From positions 62,001 through 126,000 of the forward strand of contig NZ_VHIM01000005.1 in assembly GCF_006494655.1 (NCBI RefSeq): a stretch of DNA of 64,000 nucleotides, read 5' to 3'. The first letter of the stretch is position 1. Each line of letters begins with the position of its first letter. This document shows, piece after piece, positions 33,875-42,876 of this stretch. This stretch comes from Arthrobacter agilis. Lineage in GTDB: Bacteria > Actinomycetota > Actinomycetes > Actinomycetales > Micrococcaceae. The position numbers and the translations under genes are program-made. The notes under the pieces were generated by a model, which was not told where the DNA came from, searched no databases, and saw nothing but the letters and a program-made list of their open reading frames with translations.

Positions 33875-34680
33875 GGCCCGCTGAGTTCCACGATCACGGG
33901 GGCGTGGTCCGAGGCGCCCTTGCCCTTGCGTTCCTCACGGTCCACGAAGGCGTCGGTGGCACGCCTGGCCAGGGCGGGGGAGCCGAGGACGAAGTCGATG
34001 CGCATGCCTTCCTTCTTCGGGAAGCGGAGCTGCTTGTAGTCCCAATAGGTGTAGAGGCCGGGACCGGGGGTGAAGGGGCGGGCCAGGTCGGCGAACCCTG
34101 CGTCGAGGAAGGACTGGAAGGCGGCGCGCTCGGCCGGGCTCACGTGCGTGTAACCGCCGTCGACGAAGAGGTCGATGTCCCACACGTCCTCGTCCTGCGG
34201 GGCGATGTTCCAGTCACCCATGAGGGCGATCTGCGCCTCGGGGTCCTCGGTGATCCACTGCTCGGAGTGACCGCGGAGGGTGTCCAGCCAGTCGATCTTG
34301 TAGGGCATGTGCGGGTCGTCGAGGGCTCGTCCGTTCGGCACGTAGAGGCTCCAGACACGGACGCCACCGCACGTGGCCGCGATCGCACGGGCCTCCTGCA
34401 CGGATTCGGTGCCCGGCTTGCCGAAGGCGGGCTGATCGGGGAACGTGCGCTCGACGTCGTCGAGCCCCACACGCGACGCGATGGCGACGCCGTTCCACTG
34501 GCTCAGGCCGAAGTGCGCCACCTCGAAACCGCTGTTCTCGAACAGCTCCCAGGGGAAGTTGTCGTCCTTGCACTTGGTTTCCTGGAGGGCCACGACGTCG
34601 ACGTCGGAGCGGTTCAGCCAGGCTTCGACGCGGTCGGCGCGGGCACGGAGGGAGTTGACGTTCCAGGTGGCGATCTTCAC
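33871..34680 (-). CDS. xthA: Exodeoxyribonuclease III
   Basis: A 269-residue Mg2+-dependent exonuclease/AP endonuclease of the EEP fold, used in base-excision repair. Family motifs are KIATWNVNSLRAR, LQETKCKDDNFP (catalytic Glu), GDWNIAPQDEDVWD (catalytic Asp/Asn) and GASDHAPVIVEL (Asp-His). The start GTG at 34680 gives the normal N-terminus VKIATWNVNS; a longer frame reaches 34719 but overlaps the nadE 3' end. TAACGT lies 7 nt upstream on the minus strand, a possible leaderless start. It is followed by the coupled gene at 33026. Confidence 0.95.
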   Translation of the reverse strand: MKIATWNVNSLRARADRVEAWLNRSDVDVVALQETKCKDDNFPWELFENSGFEVAHFGLSQWNGVAIASRVGLDDVERTFPDQPAFGKPGTESVQEARAIAATCGGVRVWSLYVPNGRALDDPHMPYKIDWLDTLRGHSEQWITEDPEAQIALMGDWNIAPQDEDVWDIDLFVDGGYTHVSPAERAAFQSFLDAGFADLARPFTPGPGLYTYWDYKQLRFPKKEGMRIDFVLGSPALARRATDAFVDREERKGKGASDHAPVIVELSGP

Positions 34681-34706
34681 GGTCCCTACGTTACCAACGG
34701 CGCTGT

Positions 34707-35531
34707 TTACTCCCGCCACCAGGAATCGAAGATGGTCACCGGCACCGTGCGCTTGTGCCGCGTGATGTAGTAGCGGTGCTCGATCGCCTTCGCGGCGTCC
34801 GCCTCGACCTCGCGTCCCTCGAGGTAGTCGTCGATCTGCTCGTAGGTGAGACCGAGCTCCTGCTCGTCGGCCCGGCCCGGCAGCTCGTCCAGCAGGTCCG
34901 CCGTCGGGATCTTGTTGTACAGCGCTGCGGGCGCGCCGAGTTCCTGGAGGAGGGCTCGGTTCTGGCGTTTGTTCAGGCCGAACAGCGGCAGGATGTCCGC
35001 TCCGCCGTCGCCGAACTTGGTGAAGAAGCCCGTCACGGACTCGGCGCCGTGGTCCGTACCGACCACGAGCAGGTTGTGCTGGCCGGCGATCGCGTACTGC
35101 GCCACCATGCGGGCGCGCGCCTTGGTGTTGCCCTTGGTGAAGTCGGAGATCGGCTCGCCCGTCGTGTCCGCGTACTCCTGCTGGATGCCGTCCACGGCCG
35201 GTGCCACGTTGAAGACCCTGGACGTGCGGGGCTGGATGAAGGCGAGCGCGGCCTGGGCGTCCTCCTCGTCGTGCTGCACGTTGTAGGGGAGGCGGACGGC
35301 GATGAAGTCGGCGTCCACGCCCTCGGACCGGAGTTCGTCGACGGCGAGCTGGGCGAGCCTGCCGGCGAGGGTCGAATCGAGCCCGCCGCTGATCCCGAGG
35401 ATGAAGCCACGGGTGCCCGTGGATCGTACGTAGTCCTTGAGGAATCCGACACGGCTGCGTACCTCGGCAGCGGGGTCGATGGTGGGCTTGACGCCCATGT
35501 CCTCGATGATCTGAGCCTGGATTTCACGCAT
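34707..35531 (-). CDS. nadE: NH3-dependent NAD+ synthetase
   Basis: A 274-residue cytoplasmic enzyme that amidates nicotinic acid adenine dinucleotide with ammonia and ATP. The N-type ATP pyrophosphatase P-loop is [12 protein letters not shown] near residue 45. Further signatures are [20 protein letters not shown] and [19 protein letters not shown]. It has the normal length of the ammonia-dependent form, with no glutaminase domain. ATG lies exactly 6 nt after TAGCCT (35538-35543), with no Shine-Dalgarno, so the transcript is probably leaderless. Confidence 0.95.
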   Translation of the reverse strand: MREIQAQIIEDMGVKPTIDPAAEVRSRVGFLKDYVRSTGTRGFILGISGGLDSTLAGRLAQLAVDELRSEGVDADFIAVRLPYNVQHDEEDAQAALAFIQPRTSRVFNVAPAVDGIQQEYADTTGEPISDFTKGNTKARARMVAQYAIAGQHNLLVVGTDHGAESVTGFFTKFGDGGADILPLFGLNKRQNRALLQELGAPAALYNKIPTADLLDELPGRADEQELGLTYEQIDDYLEGREVEADAAKAIEHRYYITRHKRTVPVTIFDSWWRE

Positions 35532-35616
35532 GGCCCAAGGCTACTCCCGTTGCATTTCTACGAGGTTACGAAATCGGGGAATCGTCGCGGCGACGATGCT
35601 CCTTGGGGTGGCGGTC

Positions 35617-35680
35617 CGCCGCGCCGGGCTGTCAGACCCGCGGGAGCGCACCCGCGGGTTTGACGCGCCGAGCCGGGTGT
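35617..35680 (+). repeat. REP-like GC-rich near-palindrome, copy D
   Basis: GCCGCGCCGGGCTGTCAGAC leads into CCGCGGG, and the opposite arm CCCGCGGGTTTGAC is followed by GCGCCGAGCCGGGTG. One T replaces C in the right arm. It lies between nadE and the oxidoreductase gene at 35721. Confidence 0.85.
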
Positions 35681-35720
35681 CCGGCGGCGGCGGTGGAGGA
35701 CGACGTCGGCCGGGCGTCGC

Positions 35721-36782
35721 TCATGCCTCGACCGCGACGGCGTCGCTCGGATAGCGCAGGCCCATCTGGCGGCGCGCCTCGTCGAGCAGTGCCATGGTGC
35801 CGACCGATTCCGCGGGTGTCATGAAGGGGCTCTCGGTCAGGCCCGCCTGCACGCACCTCGTCACCTCGCGCAGCTCGTACGCGAAGCCGTTGCCGAACAC
35901 CTCGAAACGCTCCGTCCGCAGCAGGCCCTTCCGAGGCTGGACGATCAACTCGGTGGGGTTGAACAGCTGGGCCGAGGACCGCAGCCACCCTTCCGTGCCG
36001 CCGACGGTGACCACGCTCGGGCACTGGGCGCCGAGCGAGGTGATGAGCTGCGCGTGCGCGCCGTCGTCGTACCGGAGGGTGAGGGTGTTCTGGAGGTCGA
36101 TCCCCTCGGGCGTCAGGACCCCGTCGGCTCGGACGCTCGAAGGCTCCCCGAGAGCCCCGAGCGCCCAGGTCAGCGGGTACACGGCGAGGTCCAGCAGGGC
36201 TCCGCCGCCCGCGGCCGGGTCCCACGTGCGCGACGACGCGTCGTAGGCCGGCGCGAACCCGAGGTCCGCCTGGAGCCAGCGGGGCCGGCCGATCTCACCC
36301 GAGCGCAGGATCGTGAGCGCGCGGCGGAAGCTTGGCAGGAAGCGGGTCCACACGGCTTCCATGAGGAAGAGGCCGTGCTCACGCGCGACGTCCGCGAGGT
36401 GCCGGGCCTGGCCGGCGTCCATGGTGATCGGCTTCTCGCAGAGGACGTGCTTGCCCGCCGTGAGCGCCGCCAGGGCGATGGCGTGGTGCTGCGCGTGCGG
36501 CGTGGCGATGTAGACGACGTCGACGGCCGCGTCGGCGAGGAGCCTGGAGTACCCGGGGACGTCCCCGGCATCCGAGTACGCAGCTGCGAACCCGAATCGC
36601 CGTGCGAAGGCCCGGGCGGAGGCCTCTGTCCGGGAGCTGACCGCCTGAAGGGCGGCGTCCTCGAGGCGGGCGAGATCCTCCACGACGCGGGCGGCGATGG
36701 AGCCGGTGGCGACGACGCCCCAGCGGAGGGGGCGGCCGGTGGCCACCGAGGGGAGGACGGCACTGACGGGTGCGGGGAGCAT
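35721..36782 (-). CDS. Gfo/Idh/MocA family oxidoreductase
   Basis: A 353-residue NAD(P)-dependent oxidoreductase of the glucose-fructose/inositol dehydrogenase superfamily. The N-terminal Rossmann fold reads LRWGVVATGSIAARVVEDL, and the catalytic Lys is in CEKPITMD near residue 110. The C-terminal alpha/beta domain has DLGFAPAYDASSRTWDP and GGGALLDLAVYPL, typical of the dimeric dihydrodiol dehydrogenase-like branch. The substrate is probably a sugar or glycoside. It lies 68 nt downstream of the LacI gene of the beta-glucoside operon on the same strand and may be its last gene. Confidence 0.85.
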   Translation of the reverse strand: MLPAPVSAVLPSVATGRPLRWGVVATGSIAARVVEDLARLEDAALQAVSSRTEASARAFARRFGFAAAYSDAGDVPGYSRLLADAAVDVVYIATPHAQHHAIALAALTAGKHVLCEKPITMDAGQARHLADVAREHGLFLMEAVWTRFLPSFRRALTILRSGEIGRPRWLQADLGFAPAYDASSRTWDPAAGGGALLDLAVYPLTWALGALGEPSSVRADGVLTPEGIDLQNTLTLRYDDGAHAQLITSLGAQCPSVVTVGGTEGWLRSSAQLFNPTELIVQPRKGLLRTERFEVFGNGFAYELREVTRCVQAGLTESPFMTPAESVGTMALLDEARRQMGLRYPSDAVAVEA

Positions 36783-36850
36783 GGCATGGGCCTTTCGCGG
36801 GCGCGTCGGAGGAAGGGGGGGGTACGGCGGGTGGGACGGAAGAGTCCCGG

Positions 36851-37870
36851 TCAGGCGGAGTCGCGGACCACGAGCGAGGTGGGCATCCTCGTGACGCGCT
36901 CCGCGGGCTTGCCCTCGATGAGGTTCACGAGGATCTCTGCCATCTTCCTGCCGAGTTCGATGATCGGGTGGTGCACGGTGGTCAGGGCAGGGGTGACCGA
37001 GGTGGCGAACGAGTCGTCGTCGAAGCCCACGACGGCGATGTCCTCCGGGATGCTCAGGCCGCGGCCCTGGATGGCGGTGTAGGCGCCGGCGGCCATCTGG
37101 TCGTTCCCGGCGAAGACGGCGTCGATGGGCTTGCCGCGATCCAGCAGGCGGTGCATGGCGCGGGCGCCCGAGGCGAGTGTGAAGTCGCCGATTTCCGTGA
37201 GGCCCTCACCGAGCCCGGCTTCCCGCACCGCCGTCCGCCAGCCCGCGAGTCGGTCGAGCCCGGGCGGCATGTCCTGCGGCCCGGCGATCGTCGCCACGTG
37301 CTTCCGCCCGGCATCGGTGAGGAGCCGCGTGGCGCTGTAGGCCGCCTGCTCGTTGTCCGCCTCCACGTAGTAGCTCTCCCCGCCGCCGACGAGCGGGCGC
37401 CCGGCGAAGACCATGGGGAGCGACCCGGACAGGTGCGTCCAGGAGTGGTCCCCACTGTGGTGGGAGACCACCAGGACGCCGTCGACGTTGCCGCCGAGAA
37501 GGAACCCGCGGGTCTTCTCCGGCTTCGACTCCGATGAGATCACCATGTTCAGGGTGTAGTCGGTGTCCGTGAGGTACAGGGCTATGCCCTGGACCACCGA
37601 GGCGAAGAACGGGTCCGCGAAGACCTTCGACGTCGATTCGGGGACGATCAGTGTCACCGTGTTCGCCCGTCGCGTGGCGAGGGATCGTGCCGCGCGGTTG
37701 GGGGTGTAGTCGAGGGCGAGGATGGCCCTCTTCACGGACTGCGCGAGCTCGGGGTCCACGCTGGGGCTGTCGTTGACCACCCGGGACACCGTGGCCCGCG
37801 AGACCCCGGCCAGGGCAGCCACCATTTCGAGGGTGGGTACCGGCCGGGGCCCGCTGGTGTCCTGCGTCAT
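36851..37870 (-). CDS. LacI family regulator of the beta-glucoside (ceb-like) operon
   Basis: A 339-residue LacI/GalR regulator. The helix-turn-helix is TLEMVAALAGVSRATVSRVV and the hinge YTPNRAARSLATRRA contains the NxxAR that enters the minor groove. The ligand domain runs from TVTLIVPES to VGFDDDSFATSVTPALTTV. ATG 37870 is chosen because GGAG sits 6 nt upstream; the ATG at 37876 overlaps that GGAG. It follows the GH1 gene by 41 nt and probably controls the two GAGAGCGCTCTC operators at 42822-42889, like CebR in Streptomyces. Confidence 0.88.
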   Translation of the reverse strand: MTQDTSGPRPVPTLEMVAALAGVSRATVSRVVNDSPSVDPELAQSVKRAILALDYTPNRAARSLATRRANTVTLIVPESTSKVFADPFFASVVQGIALYLTDTDYTLNMVISSESKPEKTRGFLLGGNVDGVLVVSHHSGDHSWTHLSGSLPMVFAGRPLVGGGESYYVEADNEQAAYSATRLLTDAGRKHVATIAGPQDMPPGLDRLAGWRTAVREAGLGEGLTEIGDFTLASGARAMHRLLDRGKPIDAVFAGNDQMAAGAYTAIQGRGLSIPEDIAVVGFDDDSFATSVTPALTTVHHPIIELGRKMAEILVNLIEGKPAERVTRMPTSLVVRDSA

Positions 37871-37911
37871 CGTCATCTCCGGAACCTCGAACAGTGTGCC
37901 TGGAGGTTACT

Positions 37912-39369
37912 CTAGGCGTTCGCGGAGGTGAGGGCGGGCGCGTTCGCGGCAGCGATGAGCCGTGCGTAGGCCAGCCCGCTGTCCTTGATCGTCCGCTCGA
38001 AGGTGTCGTAGTCCACGCGCACCACGCCGAAGCGCTTGCCGTACCCCCACGACCACTCGAAGTTGTCGAGCAGCGACCAGACGAAGTAGCCACGAACGTC
38101 GGCACCGGCGTCGATCGCCCGCCCGACGGCGTCGACGTGGTCGAGGACGAACTGGGTGCGCTCGCGGTCGTGGACCGCGCCGTCACCGCTGACGACGTCG
38201 TCGTACGCGGCGCCGTTCTCCGTCACGTAGAGCGGCGGGAGGGCGGGGTACTCCTCGCCTAGGCGCACGAGCAGCGTGCGCAACCCGTCCGGGTTGACCT
38301 CCCAGTTCATGGCCGTGCGCGGGAGGCCACGGCTCGGGAAGGAGATGTCCTCCGAGCCGATCCAGCACGACGACGTCGGGCGGGTGGCGCCGCCCGAGTG
38401 GCCGTCCCCGTGCTCGGTGGTCGGGTGACCGCTGATGAGGTCGTCGTGGTAGTGGTTGACGCCGAGGAAGTCGATCGGGGCCCCGATGATCTCGAGGTCG
38501 CCCGGCCGGATGACGTCCCGGAGTCCGAACTGCTCGAGGTCGGCGAGGGTGTCCTCGGGGTAGGCGCCCCTGAGGATCGGATCGAGGAAGATCCGGTTCT
38601 GCAGCGAGTCGAAGCGGCGCGCGGCGTCGAGGTCGATCGGGTCGGCCGGGTCACGGGGGATCGAGTTGCTGAGGTTCAGGGTGATCCCGAGATGCGACGC
38701 CCCCCGGGCGCGGAGTTCGTTCACCACGAGTCCGTGGGCGAGGTGCTGGTGGTGGATGGCGGCCACCGCGGCGTCGGGCTCCTGGCGGCCGGGCGCGTGG
38801 ACCCCGGCGGCGTACCCCAGGAGTGAGGAGCAGAACGGCTCGTTGAACGTGGTCCAGTGATCCACCCGGTCCCCGAGCGCCGAATACACGTCGTTGGCGT
38901 AGTCCACGAACCGGTAGGCGGTGTCGCGGTTGGCCCAGCCACCCTTCTCCTCCAGCGCCTGGGGGAGGTCCCAGTGGTAGAGGGTCAGCCACGGGAGGAT
39001 TCCGGCACCGAGGAGTTCGTCCACGAGGCGCGAGTAGAAGTCGAGTCCCTCGGTGTTGGGGCCGCGGTCGCCGGGGCGGACCCTGGACCAACTCGTCGAG
39101 AACCGGTAGGAGCCGAGCCCCAGGTCCTTCATGATCGCGACGTCCTCCGGCATCCGGTGGTAGTGCTGCACGGCGTCCTGCAGGGTCTCGCCGTTGGCGA
39201 TCGCGCCCGGGACGCGCGCGAAGGCGTCCCAGACGGAATCCTCCTTGCCACCCTCGTGGCTGGCGCCTTCGACCTGCGCGGCCGCGGTGGCCGAGCCCCA
39301 GAGGAAGCCCTCGGGCCAGGTCCTCGGGGCGGGCGGGGTCGGCTGATGGGATGTTGCGTCGAGTGGCAT
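37912..39369 (-). CDS. GH1 family beta-glucosidase
   Basis: A 485-residue cytoplasmic glycoside hydrolase family 1 enzyme without a signal peptide. The acid/base Glu is in WTTFNEPF (TFNEP motif) and the nucleophile Glu in PLYVTENGAAY (TENG motif). The N-terminal motif FLWGSATAAAQVEGA and the C-terminal YFVWSLLDNFEWSWGYGKRF are also present. It should split cellobiose and related beta-glucosides imported by the preceding ABC system. Its ATG overlaps the stop of the upstream permease (TAATG), so translation is coupled. The frame extends further upstream without coding features. Confidence 0.95.
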   Translation of the reverse strand: MPLDATSHQPTPPAPRTWPEGFLWGSATAAAQVEGASHEGGKEDSVWDAFARVPGAIANGETLQDAVQHYHRMPEDVAIMKDLGLGSYRFSTSWSRVRPGDRGPNTEGLDFYSRLVDELLGAGILPWLTLYHWDLPQALEEKGGWANRDTAYRFVDYANDVYSALGDRVDHWTTFNEPFCSSLLGYAAGVHAPGRQEPDAAVAAIHHQHLAHGLVVNELRARGASHLGITLNLSNSIPRDPADPIDLDAARRFDSLQNRIFLDPILRGAYPEDTLADLEQFGLRDVIRPGDLEIIGAPIDFLGVNHYHDDLISGHPTTEHGDGHSGGATRPTSSCWIGSEDISFPSRGLPRTAMNWEVNPDGLRTLLVRLGEEYPALPPLYVTENGAAYDDVVSGDGAVHDRERTQFVLDHVDAVGRAIDAGADVRGYFVWSLLDNFEWSWGYGKRFGVVRVDYDTFERTIKDSGLAYARLIAAANAPALTSANA

Positions 39370-40271
39370 TAGCCCTTCACTGCTCCTTGCATGATTCCGG
39401 AAATGAGTTGACGGCCCGCGATGACGAAGAGCACCAGCAGCGGGAGGGTGGCCAGGACGGCGCCGGCCAGGACGATCGAGTAGTCCACGTACCGCGCCGA
39501 CTGCAGCTGGCTGAGAGCTGTCTGCAGGGTGGGGTTGCCGGGACCTAGCACCAGCAGCGGCCAGAGGAAGTCCGTCCACGCGGTCATGAACGTGAACAGG
39601 CCCAGGATCGCCATGGCGGGACGGGCGGCGGGAAGAGCGACGTGCCAGAAGGTGGAGATCATGGAAGCTCCGTCCATCCGGGCCGACTCGATGAGCTCGT
39701 CGGGGATGACGTCCACGAGGTACTGGCGCATGAAGAAGACACCGAACGCCGTCACGAGCGTGGGGATGATGACGGCACCGATCTCACCCGTCCAGCCGAG
39801 CGTGCGCATGAGCATGAACAGCGGGATGATGCCGAGCTGCGTGGGGATGGCCATGGTGGCGATCACCGCGACCATGAGTCCGTTGCGGCCACGGAAGCGG
39901 AGCTTCGCGAACGAGTACCCGGCGAGGGTGGAGAACCCGACCACCGAGACCGTGATGATCCCGGAGATGGCCACGCTGTTGCCGAGGGCCAGCCAGAACG
40001 GGACGGTGTCGAACACCTCGCCGACGTTCGTCCAGAAGTTGCCGCCGGGGAACAGCGGCGGCCAGGTCTCCCCGAGAGCCTCGTTGGACCGGCTGCCGAT
40101 GATCACCGACCACCAGAGAGGGTAGGCGGAGGCCAGGAAGAACGCGATCAGCAGGCCGTAGGTCAGGAACCCGGGCCGGCGCCCGTTGCCGAACAGCCCA
40201 CGACGCAGGGAGCGCTTCCGGGCGGGCCGAGCTTCCGCCGTCGTCCGCGGCCTGGTGTCGATGGCGGTCAT
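39369..40271 (-). CDS. Carbohydrate ABC transporter permease, MalG-like (cellobiose type)
   Basis: A 300-residue permease with six membrane helices. The EAA loop reads ELIESARMDGASMISTFWHV, around residues 199-218. It follows the MalF-like permease gene with an ATGA overlap and precedes the GH1 gene with a TAATG overlap. The organisation binding protein, permease, permease, beta-glucosidase, LacI matches the cebEFG-bglC-cebR systems of Streptomyces, hence the inferred role in cellobiose or cello-oligosaccharide uptake. Confidence 0.88.
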   Translation of the reverse strand: MTAIDTRPRTTAEARPARKRSLRRGLFGNGRRPGFLTYGLLIAFFLASAYPLWWSVIIGSRSNEALGETWPPLFPGGNFWTNVGEVFDTVPFWLALGNSVAISGIITVSVVGFSTLAGYSFAKLRFRGRNGLMVAVIATMAIPTQLGIIPLFMLMRTLGWTGEIGAVIIPTLVTAFGVFFMRQYLVDVIPDELIESARMDGASMISTFWHVALPAARPAMAILGLFTFMTAWTDFLWPLLVLGPGNPTLQTALSQLQSARYVDYSIVLAGAVLATLPLLVLFVIAGRQLISGIMQGAVKG

Positions 40272-41395
40272 CGCACGTTCCTTCCGTTGGTGTCTGATGG
40301 TCCCGCGGCGCCGGCGCCGTGGTCCGGGTCGGCTGTAGGCGCCGGTGGCTGCGGACCGACGGCCGGGAGTACGACGGCGGGCGCTGCGGAGCGTTTGCGC
40401 CGGCGGCTGCCGGCACTCCTGCGCGGTCGGCGCCCGTCGCCGGTGGTGGCGATCCTCTGCGAGATCAGGTAGTTCATGAGGCCGAACAGCACGATGATGA
40501 GGAACAGGAGCCAGGCGATGGTGGAGGCCTTGCCGAAGTTCGATCGCTGGAACGCCATCTCGTACAGGTAGAGCACCGTTGTCTGGAACTGCGCTGCGGT
40601 TCCGCCGTACGTCCGCGGGTCGAACAGGCGGGGCTCGGTGAAGATCTGCAGCCCGCCGATGGTCGCGGTGATGACCACGAAGATCATGGTGGGCCGGATG
40701 CTCGGCAGCGTGATGCTGAAGAAACGGCGGAAGGTTCCGGCGCCGTCGATCGACGCGGACTCGTAGATGTCGCGGGGTACGGACTGCATGGCTGCCAGCA
40801 GGATCAGGGCGTTGTAGCCGGTCCAGCGCCAGTTCACCATGGTGGCGATCGCGATATGGCTCGGCAGGGTCTCGTTCGTCCACAGGATCCGGTCCATCCC
40901 GAAGCTCTCCAGGATGTTGTTGATCAGCCCGTACTGCTCACCGAACAGGTTCGAGAAGATCAGGGCGACGGCAACGGGGGTCACGATGTAGGGGAGCAGG
41001 ATGCTCATGCGCCAGAACGTCCTGGCGCGGAGATTCTGGTCCAGCACGGCCGCGATGGCCGTGGCGACGATCAGCTGCGGGATGGTCGAGAGCAGGAAGA
41101 TGCTCATCGTGTTGAACAGTGAGTTCCAGAAGAAGCGGTCCTGGAGGACCTCCTGGAAGTTCCGCAGGCCCACGAACTCACCCTGCCCCTTGAGCAGGTG
41201 CCAGTCGAAGAGCGAGACGAAGAAGGTGTAGCCGAGAGGGAACAGGCCCACCAGGGCGAAGAGGATGAAGAACGGTGAGATGTACAGGTAGGGCGAGGCC
41301 TTCATGTCGAAGACGCTCAGCCGCTGACGGAAGGTGAGGACGGGTTTCGCAGGGGCAGGGCTGCTGGCTGCCGGGCGGTTCAGTGTCGTGGTCAT
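40268..41395 (-). CDS. Carbohydrate ABC transporter permease, MalF-like (cellobiose type)
   Basis: A 375-residue permease with six helices (about residues 35-300). The EAA-type loop reads IYESASIDGAGTFRRFFSI, around residues 205-223. After the last helix comes a tail of about 60 residues rich in Arg, Ala and Pro (RRPRRSAGSRRRKRS), longer than in MalF and probably disordered in the cytoplasm. It pairs with the MalG-like permease that follows. GGAG precedes the start. No ATPase gene is present in the operon. Confidence 0.88.
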   Translation of the reverse strand: MTTTLNRPAASSPAPAKPVLTFRQRLSVFDMKASPYLYISPFFILFALVGLFPLGYTFFVSLFDWHLLKGQGEFVGLRNFQEVLQDRFFWNSLFNTMSIFLLSTIPQLIVATAIAAVLDQNLRARTFWRMSILLPYIVTPVAVALIFSNLFGEQYGLINNILESFGMDRILWTNETLPSHIAIATMVNWRWTGYNALILLAAMQSVPRDIYESASIDGAGTFRRFFSITLPSIRPTMIFVVITATIGGLQIFTEPRLFDPRTYGGTAAQFQTTVLYLYEMAFQRSNFGKASTIAWLLFLIIVLFGLMNYLISQRIATTGDGRRPRRSAGSRRRKRSAAPAVVLPAVGPQPPAPTADPDHGAGAAGPSDTNGRNVR

Positions 41396-41413
41396 GAGGT
41401 TCCAGACTCCAGG

Positions 41414-41440
41414 GGGGCCTCCGGTGCTGCCGGAGGCCCC
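41414..41440 (-). terminator. Intercistronic hairpin after the cellobiose-type binding protein gene
   Basis: GGGGCCTCCGG pairs perfectly with CCGGAGGCCCC around the loop TGCTG, 14 nt after the binding-protein stop and about 18 nt before the permease start. There is no T-run, so partial termination or mRNA protection is more likely than full termination. Confidence 0.8.
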
Positions 41441-41453
41441 GCGGCCGGTGCTG

Positions 41454-42776
41454 CTAGTTGTTCACGACACGGTCGTTGAGGAGCTGGAGGGCTTCGTTCC
41501 AGGCCTCGTCGGCCGTGCCTGCATCGGAGTCGAGGATCTTCAGGGCCGGCGCGAAGACGTTCTCCTGGATCTCCGAGTCCTGCGGGCCCTTGAACTGGGC
41601 CACGACCCCTTCGGCGCGTGATGCGAAGATCTCACCGTAGGGAGCGTCGTTGAAGAGCTCGTTGGGCACGGCGTCGGCGACGATCTTTTGCTGCGCCTCG
41701 AGCGTGCTCGGGAAGTTGTTCGCGGCGGCGGACTGCTTGACCATCTGCTCGGGGTCGGTGAGCCAGGTGGCGAGCTTGGCGGCCTCGGCGGGGTGCTCGG
41801 AGCTCTCGGGGACGGAGAGGAAGGCGCCGCCCCAGTTGGACGCACCGCCCGGGAAGACATCGGCGACGTCCCACCCGGTCTCGGGGCCGCCACCGGCGGC
41901 TTCGAGCTGCTCCTTGATGGTGCCGAGCATCCACGCGGGGCAGACGTGGACCGCGAAGGAGCCGTCGACGAAGGCTTTGCCCTTGCCCCAGTCGAACTGC
42001 TTCTGGTTGGCGGAGAGGCCGTCGGCCGTCCCCGCGGCGAGGAGGTCGAACTGGGCGCGCATGGCCTCGTTGCCCTCGATGTTCAGCTCGCCGTCGGCCG
42101 TGTAGTAGCCCTCGTCCATCTGGTTGACCATGGAGTTCCAGACGAAGGACGACTGGTCGTACCACGCCTTGCCGGTGGCCTCGTTGTACTGGCGGCCCAG
42201 ATCGAAGTACGTCTCCCACGTGGCGTCGTCGCCGCCGAAGAGTTCGGCGACTTCCTCGCGATCCGTGGGCAGGCCCGCGGCGTCGAACAGTTCGCGGTTG
42301 AAGCACAGGGCCTGGGGTCCGATATCCGTGCCGAGGCCGATCACGCGTCCCTCCGGGTCGGTGCCCTGCTCGAACTTCCAGTCCACCCAGTTGTCCTTGA
42401 TGTCGGCGGCGCCGTACTCGTTCAGATCGACGAACTGGTCGGAGACCTCCATGATCGAGCCGAGCCAGCCCTCCTCGACGGCGACGACATCGCTCAGCCC
42501 CGAGCCCGCGGCGAGCTTCGTGAAGGCGTCGACGCGGGCATTGGCGCTGCCGTCGATGTTGTTGGCCTCGATGGTGACGCCCGGGTTCTGCTCCTCGTAC
42601 TCGGCGTAGAGGTCGTCGTAGCCGAACTGCCCGAAGGTGGTGACGGTCAAGGTCACGGGGTTGTCGGCACTGGCCGCTTCGTCGCTCCCTCCGCCTCCGC
42701 CGCAGCCCGAGGCCACGATGGCGAGGGATGCGACGCCGGCGAGGGCGGTGATTTTCCTGAGTCGCGAGTATTCCAC
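41454..42776 (-). CDS. Extracellular solute-binding lipoprotein of the cellobiose-type ABC transporter
   Basis: A 440-residue family-1 binding protein. The signal peptide ends at the lipobox VASGC (Cys25 from the chosen start), followed by a glycine-rich linker. The ligand-binding part has NPVTLTVTTFGQFGYDDLY at its start and NWGGAFLSVPESSEHPAEAA later, typical of this class. GTG 42776 is selected because AAAGGAG lies 5 nt upstream; GTG 42782 overlaps that Shine-Dalgarno. It is the first gene of the operon, transcribed from the promoter at 42848-42876. Confidence 0.88.
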   Translation of the reverse strand: MEYSRLRKITALAGVASLAIVASGCGGGGGSDEAASADNPVTLTVTTFGQFGYDDLYAEYEEQNPGVTIEANNIDGSANARVDAFTKLAAGSGLSDVVAVEEGWLGSIMEVSDQFVDLNEYGAADIKDNWVDWKFEQGTDPEGRVIGLGTDIGPQALCFNRELFDAAGLPTDREEVAELFGGDDATWETYFDLGRQYNEATGKAWYDQSSFVWNSMVNQMDEGYYTADGELNIEGNEAMRAQFDLLAAGTADGLSANQKQFDWGKGKAFVDGSFAVHVCPAWMLGTIKEQLEAAGGGPETGWDVADVFPGGASNWGGAFLSVPESSEHPAEAAKLATWLTDPEQMVKQSAAANNFPSTLEAQQKIVADAVPNELFNDAPYGEIFASRAEGVVAQFKGPQDSEIQENVFAPALKILDSDAGTADEAWNEALQLLNDRVVNN

Positions 42777-42821
42777 GATCACTCCTTTGTGTGAATGCGA
42801 GCGACATACGCCGACGGGCGG

Positions 42822-42833
42822 GAGAGCGCTCTC
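42822..42833. promoter_or_regulatory. LacI-type operator O1 (downstream of the start site)
   Basis: GAGAGCGCTCTC is a perfect 12-bp palindrome centred 55 bp from an identical site. It lies just downstream of the predicted transcription start, so bound repressor would block elongation. Confidence 0.8.
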
Positions 42834-42847
42834 TGGGATGTGGGACC

Positions 42848-42876
42848 AGCGTATGTGCGGAATGTCACAACGTCAA
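42848..42876 (-). promoter_or_regulatory. Predicted promoter of the cellobiose-type operon
   Basis: On the minus strand TTGACG (42876-42871) and TACGCT (42853-42848) are separated by 17 nt. Operator O2 abuts the -35 box, and O1 lies about 7-20 nt past the expected start. Confidence 0.7.

Noticed and set aside
36054-37082. Open plus-strand frame of 342 codons
   Set aside because: It is antisense to the oxidoreductase and LacI genes, with low-complexity Gly/Arg/Val composition.
41688-42794. Open plus-strand frame of 368 codons antisense to the binding-protein gene
   Set aside because: The opposite strand encodes a clear solute-binding protein with a signal peptide and Shine-Dalgarno. This frame has no start signal or domain.
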